Of a stretch of 64,000 nucleotides of DNA, positions 57,388-64,000 are shown in pieces. The stretch is taken from the NCBI GenBank assembly GCA_963513935.1, contig OY740773.1:96829291-96893290 (forward strand). Direction: 5' to 3'. Within the stretch, counting starts at the first letter, position 1, and each line of letters begins with the position of its first letter. The DNA comes from Aphrophora alni. Its lineage: Eukaryota > Arthropoda > Insecta > Hemiptera > Aphrophoridae. The translations under genes were made by a program, and so were the position numbers. The notes below the pieces were generated by a model. The model made no database searches and was not told the origin of the DNA. It was given only the letters and a program-made list of their open reading frames with translations.

Positions 57388-59685
57388 GTAAGGACGTTGT
57401 AAGCTCGAGTAGAATAACAAGTTTTTAACGTTATTATATGTTGTAAGCTCGAGGACGTTGTAAGTTCGAGTAGAATAACAAGTTTTTAACGTTATTATAT
57501 GTTGTAAGCTCGAGGACGTTGTAAGCTCGAGGACGTTGTAAGCTCGAGTAGAATAACAAGTTTTTAACGTTATTATATGTTGTAAGCTCTAGAACTTTGT
57601 AAGCTCGAGTAGAATAACAAGTTTTTAACGTTATTATATGTTGTAAGCTCGAGGACGTTGTAAGCTCGAGTAGAATAACAAGTTTTTAACGTTATTATAT
57701 GTTGTAAGCTCGAGGACGTTGTAAGTTCGAGTAGAATAACAAGTTTTTAACGTTATTATATGTTGTAAGCTCTAGAACTTTGTAAGCTCGAGTAGAATAA
57801 CAAGTTTTTAACGTTATTATATGTTGTAAGCTCGAGGACGTTGTAAGCTCGAGTAGAATAACAAGTTTTTAACGTTATTATATGTTGTAAGCTCGAGGAC
57901 GTTGTAAGCTCGAGTAGAATAACAAGTTTTTAACGTTATTATATGTTGTAAGCTCGAGGACGTTGTAAGTTCGAGTAGAATAACAAGTTTTTAACGTTAT
58001 TATATGTTGTAATCTCGAGGACGTTGTAAGCTCGAGTAGAATAACAAGTTTTTAACGTTATTATATGTTGTAAGCTCGAGGACGTTGTAAGCTCGAGGAC
58101 GTTGTAAGCTCGAGGACGTTGTAAGCTCGAGTAGAATAACAAGTTTTTAACGTTATTATATGTTGTAAGCTCGAGGACGTTGTAAGTTCGAGTAGAATAA
58201 CAAGTTTTTAACGTTATTATATGTTGTAAGCTCTCAGGACTTTGTAAGCTCGAGGACGTTGTAAGCTCGAGGACGTTGTAAGCTCGAGTAGAATAACAAG
58301 TTTTTAACGTTATTATATGTTGTAAGCTCGAGGACGTTGTAAGTTCGAGTAGAATAACAAGTTTTTAACGTTATTATATGTTGTAAGCTCGAGGACGTTG
58401 TAAGCTCGAGGACGTTGTAAGCTCGAGGACGTTGTAAGCTCGAGTAGAATAACAAGTTTTTAACGTTATTATATGTTGTAAGCTCGAGGACGTTGTAAGT
58501 TCGAGGACGTTGTAAGCTCGAGGACGTTGTAAGCTCGAGTAGAATAACAAGTTTTTAACGTTATTATATGTTGTAAGCTCGAGGACGTTGTAAGTTCGAG
58601 GACGTTGTAAGCTCGAGGACGTTGTAAGCTCGAGTAGAATAACAAGTTTTTAACGTTATTATATGTTGTAAGCTCGAGGACGTTGTAAGTTCGAGGACGT
58701 TGTAAGCTCGAGGACGTTGTAAGCTCGAGTAGAATAACAAGTTTTTAACGTTATTATATGTTGTAAGCTCGAGGACGTTGTAAGTTCGAGTAGAATAACA
58801 AGTTTTTAACGTTATTATATGTTGTAAGCTCGAGGAAGTTGTAAGTTCGAGTAGAATAACAAGTTTTTAACGTTATTATATGTTGTAAGCTCGAGGACGT
58901 TGTAAGCTCGAGGACGTTGTAAGCTCGAGGACGTTGTAAGCTCGAGTAGAATAACAAGTTTTTAACGTTATTATATGTTGTAATCTCGAGGACGTTGTAA
59001 GCTCGAGTAGAATAACAAGTTTTTAACGTTATTATATGTTGTAATCTCGAGGACGTTGTAAGCTCGAGTAGAATAACAAGTTTTTAACGTTATTATATGT
59101 TGTAAGCTCGAGGACGTTGTAAGCTCGAGGACGTTGTAAGCTCGAGTAGAATAACAAGTTTTTAACGTTATTATATGTTGTAAGCTCGAGGACGTTGTAA
59201 GTTCGAGTAGAATAACAAGTTTTTAACGTTATTATATGTTGCAAGCTCTCAGGACTTTGTAAGCTCGAGTAGAATAACAAGTTTTTAACGTTATTATATG
59301 TTGTAAGCTCGAGTAGAATAACAAGTTTTTAACGTTATTATATGTTGTAAGCTCGAGGACGTTGTAAGCTCGAGTAGAATAACAGGTTTTTAACGTTATT
59401 ATATGTTGTAAGCTCGAGGACGTTGTAAGCTCGAGTAGAATAACAAGTTTTTAACGTTATTATATGTTGTAAGCTCGAGGACGTTGTAAGCTCGAGGACG
59501 TTGTAAGCTCGAGGACGTTGTAAGCTCGAGTAGAATAACAAGTTTTTAACGTTATTATATGTTGTAAGCTCGAGGACGTTGTAAGCTCGAGTAGAATAAC
59601 AGGTTTTTAACGTTATTATATGTTGTAAGCTCGAGGACGTTGTAAGCTCGAGTAGAATAACAAGTTTTTAACGTGATATATGTTT
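57388..59685. repeat. Two-module satellite array, 2.3 kb
   Basis: The array is a string of two modules sharing the start GTAAGCTCGA: A (44 bp, with TTTTTAACGTTATTATATG) and B (17 bp, GTAAGCTCGAGGACGTT). By eye I count about 33 A and 49 B, which together account for the array length. The order is irregular (BA, BBA, BBBA, one AA). A BBBA unit of 95 bp with a C-to-T change in its second B repeats three times at 58478-58762. Rare B variants (GTAAGCTCTAGAACTTT; CTCTCAGGACTTT) also recur. Minus-strand frames of 67-82 codons inside it are by-products. Confidence 0.95.
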
Positions 59686-60029
59686 GTATTATGTGTAATG
59701 TGAATAAAAAGCATCAAATTACTTTGAAAAATTAAAAGTAAATAAAAAGTATTTACTTTGAAAATAGCCGTTTGCAACGGAAGGTGTAGTCATGACACGA
59801 CGAGAAACACGATACTGAGGGTACTTGCTTATATTTAATTATATCACGTGACCTAGGTTAATAGGAACCAAAAATGTATAGATCTACATGTATTACGATG
59901 TATTATGATGGGGCTGAATAAGTACCATAGTGACACCTATCAACTTGTTAATTTTCATAAACTTAATATAAGCAAAGTTATGTGGTTAAAAATCAATGTC
60001 GAAATATCAAATTTTCTTTGGAATGATGT
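59686..60029. other. Spacer, no gene recognised
   Basis: No signature; the open frame 59905-60189 runs into the R1 copy. Confidence 0.4.
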
Positions 60030-60260
60030 ACAGGCTTGGTCTAAGCTGGATCTACACATTTTTCATGAGTTTTGGGATAAATCCCTCTTTTTCATCTTTC
60101 TTTTTGGATCTCTCTTTACCAACTCTTGTTATTTTCTTACCCTGACGTTATTGGAATATTTCAATTCATATTCTTTTTCCCTTTTTTAATTTTTTTTTTT
60201 TTAATACGGCGATGATCGAGATGTTTTTCACCTTTAAACAACAAGGAAAGAAAATCGAAT
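60030..60260 (-). repeat. R1 family copy, near full length
   Basis: AGCTGGATCTACACATTTTT, TTTACCAACTCTTGTTATTT, TGATCGAGATGTTTTTCACC and TTTAAACAACAAGGAAAG in inverse order. Confidence 0.75.
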
Positions 60261-62090
60261 GATGTTTTCTGTCTCTCTGTAGCCAAAGCTTATGGATCTA
60301 TTTTGATCAGGTTGTTATATTTTTTTCATATCTAGAACTTTTTTTAATTTCAAAAAGGCTTGTATTATTTTTTTACAACTCGAAATTGTCTATATTGTCC
60401 ATAAGATCCAAACTCAAACATGTAGCATCTAAGGACATTAAACAAAATATTTTACATCCATGTACTTCAATTTTCCACTTATCAACTGTATGTCATATAT
60501 TTTGTTAATATTTAAATAACTTCTATTGTTTATAAATCTGCCTCAAACATAAATCATATTACAAAATAAATCCAGTTTTTAACGACAACGGACAAGATTA
60601 ATTATCGTAATATTTTTACAACTATCTCTGAAGAGTAATTCTCCACTTTCACACTGGTTTATGTAATTAATCTTCGTATTTCATTAAAATTTGATGTAAA
60701 TCTTTATAGACAATTTTTAAATTATTTGTAATCTATAAAAATAAAAGCTTATAAATTATATTAAGAGGATTTTCTTCTATTAAAGTGTATAATGGAGCTG
60801 GTAGTACCATACTAAGGTGATTTTCGATTATTGTGAGAAAAATGCCCACTTAATACGTATTACATACTAACATAGGCTAAATCTTGAAAAACGTGGTTCA
60901 CCTTACGCTTTGAGATTGACTCTCAAATTATCAATTATTAATAAACTGATTTGGAGGACATGCTTTTAATTATAAAAAGTAACTGCACACAACCGCGAAT
61001 GAAATAAAGGTGGCCTAAAGCCAATAGTCTATTTCTAAATACCTCTCGTTATATAATTATAACTACCGCGGTGGGACATATTATTTCGGCCTTTCCGAGA
61101 GTCTCGAGAACGCCATTTCCCGAAAACTTACCGCAATAACTCGTGTCAAACCTTCTGTAGACTAATCGTCAGCTGTAACACTACCATTCCAAACAGATTG
61201 CGAGCAAGATTCCGGTTCCTAACCAGTGATATTGGCACAATACAGTACTTCATTATCTATATTGAAGTAAGTAACAGTAAGTTGCACTGTTTTGTTACGA
61301 CTTACTTGATATAACTTTCATTCAACTTGTATATTAATGACTAAAATATAAACAATAGTTGAATCGTTTACGCTTCCAATGAGAAATGAGATTTACTGTT
61401 TCCCATTAGCATTAATAGTTCCAACAATTCTATATAGTTGCAACTGACTTTAATTTATTACAATTGAAATTATATTACCCCATTTATTTTACGTTATCAA
61501 GCTTAAAGAGAACAATTTAAACTTAAACTTTGCTGGTAATAAATAATACAATGTTATATGATGAATTACTCGTATATATTCAAGATCCTTGAGAAACTAA
61601 CAAATTAAATTTTATAAGTGGTTCTATTAAAAGTTTTAAACCTATCGTCTTGCTCAACGCATATATTGAATAAATTAAAAATACCTTCTAGCTTTTACCG
61701 TACTATTAAAAACATTATAAAATTATTTATAAACCTCTTTGTGTAGAACTTAAATATTGCGATTTTTAATGGTACAAATTCAATAAAATAAAATGTATGT
61801 TTATCTTACAATTAAAATTAAATATCGTACGTGGACTAGATTACTGTGCACTAACTTTCTCACGCACAAAGTTAATAGACGCCACCATGATACATACCCA
61901 GCCTCATTGTACAACAAGATTTTAAGTTTTATGTGCAAAAAGTTGGTCTCTAGAGCTTTGTAGGACATGTTAATTGTGTTAGTAAATCAAGGGTTCATAC
62001 CCGGTAGAGTACATTTGTTTAAAACAGTTGTTACGCAGGTTTTCTTAACCTCTAAATTCTGTATAATATGACTATTTTCTTGACGTCAGC
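60261..62090. other. AT-rich spacer, no gene recognised
   Basis: No coding, RNA or repeat signature identified in 1.8 kb. Confidence 0.5.
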
Positions 62091-62094
62091 TCAG

Positions 62095-62290
62095 CGAGGC
62101 TCTAACGGTATCGTGTATATATTAAACAGTTCTCACTCACTTCGCTCGTGACCCTAACGGGACTCGTAGTTGTCCATATTTAAGAAGCCTTCACTCACTA
62201 CGCTCCTGTGAGGGACTCTTACGATTTACAGATTTTCTTTAAAGTTCATGGTTCGAAATTACTTTTACGACAATAATTTTGCTATTTCTC
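62095..62290 (+). repeat. GAGCGAAGC-type dispersed family fragment
   Basis: TCACTCACTTCGCTCGTGAC and a second, diverged TTCACTCACTACGCTCCTG about 60 bp on; TTTGCTATTTCTCATTGTCC near 62280 resembles 9240. Confidence 0.4.
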
Positions 62291-62454
62291 ATTGTCCAAA
62301 AGTAGGGATGGTATCATTACGTGAGAATTCAAATTTACGTTTTATAATGGCCGCCAATTTGATTTTCCTGAATTTCGATAGGGTTCCATATGAGCGCACT
62401 ATAGTCCCCTTTACCTAATTTAATGTTCCTATCTAATTTTTAGTGGTCACTTTT

Positions 62455-63305
62455 TCGTCATACTGCTTCAAAAACAGCTGTTTTCAATACATGCATTGAA
62501 ATGGTAAAGTTGTACTTTTTAGTCCTAGAACCTAAAAACATCAGCTGAGATCGAAGTTATCAGCTGTTACTTCGTTTATAATACATACAAAATTCGTTTA
62601 CTCCAAAATACAGTGAATCAACAGTTCAACAACATGGAATATACATTTGCAACAATCAAAATTGCACAATAAACATTACATTTAAATAGAATCACAAATT
62701 ATAATTTAATGAGTTAGTCTTGAAAAGCCTAAAGTTATGTTTGAGGTTATTTTTATTTTTGTTATAATATTTTAAAAAAGTTATTATAATTGGTTTAATG
62801 ATAATTGTTAGTTAATTCTTGTTAACCTAGTTATGTTGACTTCTATTTTATGTTACTGTTATTTGTATAGTTTAATGTCTTAATAAGAAAAGTAGTAAAC
62901 ATGTCAACGTTTATATTTTGTAATGTGTTGCGTTTTGTATAGTCTAATGTTTTATTAAGCCTGAAAGTAGATTTTGAAGTCAAAAAATTCTAAATATCGA
63001 TCTGGCAATCGATAGACCGAAGTATTCGATCTGGTAATCGATATAGTTAGTGTACCACTAACACAAACTAAACAGCTGTAATAGTTTCAAACTTGTGTAA
63101 CTTATGCAAACTTTTGAAGGTAAATAGGTTATAACATTTCAGTTATGTTTTCTTATATTGTTTGCAGTATAAAGAAAAATATAGTTCATCATTTGAACCA
63201 AAAGAAGCTTTTCGATTCTCGCTCATTATCCAAAATTGAGTTAAACTGGAGCTTGATCGAAAAGTTTACTTTTGGCCCTAGTGATGAAATATAGGCCTAC
63301 TATTT
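62455..63305 (+). repeat. Hairpin-bearing dispersed repeat, long copy
   Basis: Same ends as 53980-54415 with about 530 bp more in the middle. The insert contains a cluster of ATCGAT sites (TATCGATCTGGCAATCGATA and TTCGATCTGGTAATCGATAT at 62995-63045). The right-hand hairpin is kept: ATAGTTCATCATTTGAACC and AGCTTTTCGAT against GATCGAAAAG and GTGATGAAATAT. Confidence 0.65.
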
Positions 63306-64000
63306 CGGTTCTCTGAGGTCAGGAAATTGATTTGTTTACGATTATCAAACTAAGTAACAAATACTAATAAAATATTATAAAAATATCTCGTTTCTACTTG
63401 TAAATGAAAATTAAATACGTTTCATTGTTATTGGGTGTTTCTTCGTGAATTTCTAACTTAAGAAACGTTCATTTAAAAGAGGTCCTGGCTCGTTATCAAT
63501 TTTTTGAAAATTTAAACAAGCCTTACACCACTTCGCTCGTTCCATAAACGCATCCTAAGGATAAATCTTATTTCATTTTTAATTACAGCTGCCATGTTTC
63601 ATTTTCATATTTCGCCAGTTCTTGTCATTTTCCACACTATTTGGAGTTAATAATCTTCGCTTTCCAACAAAATGGGAAAGAAATCACTACAGCCCATTTG
63701 GAGAAATTTGTATTTTATAATCTGGTCTTAGATCAAAATTTGTCTATTCGTTTTGGGCTGTAAGGACTTATTAAAAAAAGTACTTTCTTCAGTTCAGATG
63801 ACCTCAAAACGGGTATTTTTGCAAAAACCTCGTCATGGATTATTTTAACCCTTAGTTTTTTAACATACTTTTTTCTAAACAAAGTCTAAATTTGAAATTA
63901 AAAAAATAATTTTTTTAATGTTTATTTAAATAATATATATATATATATATCTGAAAATTAATAAAATATATACTCAATTATTAATCAACTGCTTTTCATA
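63306..64000. other. AT-rich end of window
   Basis: No gene recognised. A (TA)n tract lies at 63932-63950. Confidence 0.45.

Noticed and set aside
57939..59541. Repeated minus-strand frames starting MLFYSSLQRPRAYN
   Set aside because: They arise because the A and B satellite modules lack stops in some frames. Period sums are not multiples of three and the order is irregular, so this is not a repeat protein.
57388..59685. CRISPR-like array
   Set aside because: The repeated units touch one another with no unique spacers, and the genome is eukaryotic.

Overview
This is an AT-rich eukaryotic window, most likely from an arthropod and probably an insect. The evidence is Penelope-like, piggyBac, hAT, Crypton-type and non-LTR element remains, short blocks of the insect telomere repeat TTAGG, and long GA, CA and TA microsatellites. 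I see no bacterial-style operons, no rRNA and no complete host gene. The window reads as intergenic or intronic DNA built almost entirely from mobile elements and their decay products.

Layout. 0-5 kb: a truncated tRNA-like repeat, a decayed Penelope-like element (PLE) tail, then an apparently intact piggyBac element whose 589-residue transposase keeps all catalytic aspartates. 5-12 kb: paired PLE-like termini, a possible stray exon, a possible acyl-CoA-ligase-like pseudogene and a TTAA-flanked non-autonomous element. 12-20 kb: a 281-bp GA tract, two mariner-type MITEs, a LINE tail sandwiched between GA tracts, and a repeat carrying a tRNA-Thr-like unit. 23.6-24.6 kb: a broken tyrosine recombinase (Crypton-like) directly beside a PIF1-type helicase remnant. 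28-33 kb: PLE termini and a PLE carrying an open GIY-YIG coding remnant. 35.8-41.5 kb: a hAT dimerisation-domain remnant, another inverted PLE-like terminus pair and a non-LTR reverse transcriptase remnant. 44.8-51 kb: a large PLE with a 1.34-kb inverted duplication, bracketed by a direct segmental duplication. 52.3-52.8 kb: seven 63-bp tandem units. 57.4-59.7 kb: a 2.3-kb satellite made from two modules of 44 and 17 bp. The remainder to 64 kb is dispersed repeats.

A family I call R1 (about 260 bp, about 20 copies, both orientations) runs through the whole window. In order, its landmarks are AAAGGTGAAAAA, an A-rich tract, CTCGAATACTCTAATA, AACAAGAGTTGGTTAAGAGA, GGATCTAACCCAAGACTA, GGTGTAGATCCAG, GGGATTGCCAA and the palindrome GCTCACTATAGTGAGC. 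I assign + to this order.

The strongest recurring theme is a compact motif: CTGANGA, a short hairpin, GAAA, then a palindrome (CGCG, CCGG or TGTACA). It occurs at least 13 times at PLE termini or PLE-like inverted termini. It matches the core of hammerhead ribozymes known from Penelope-like elements. At six loci the termini sit as outward-facing inverted pairs.
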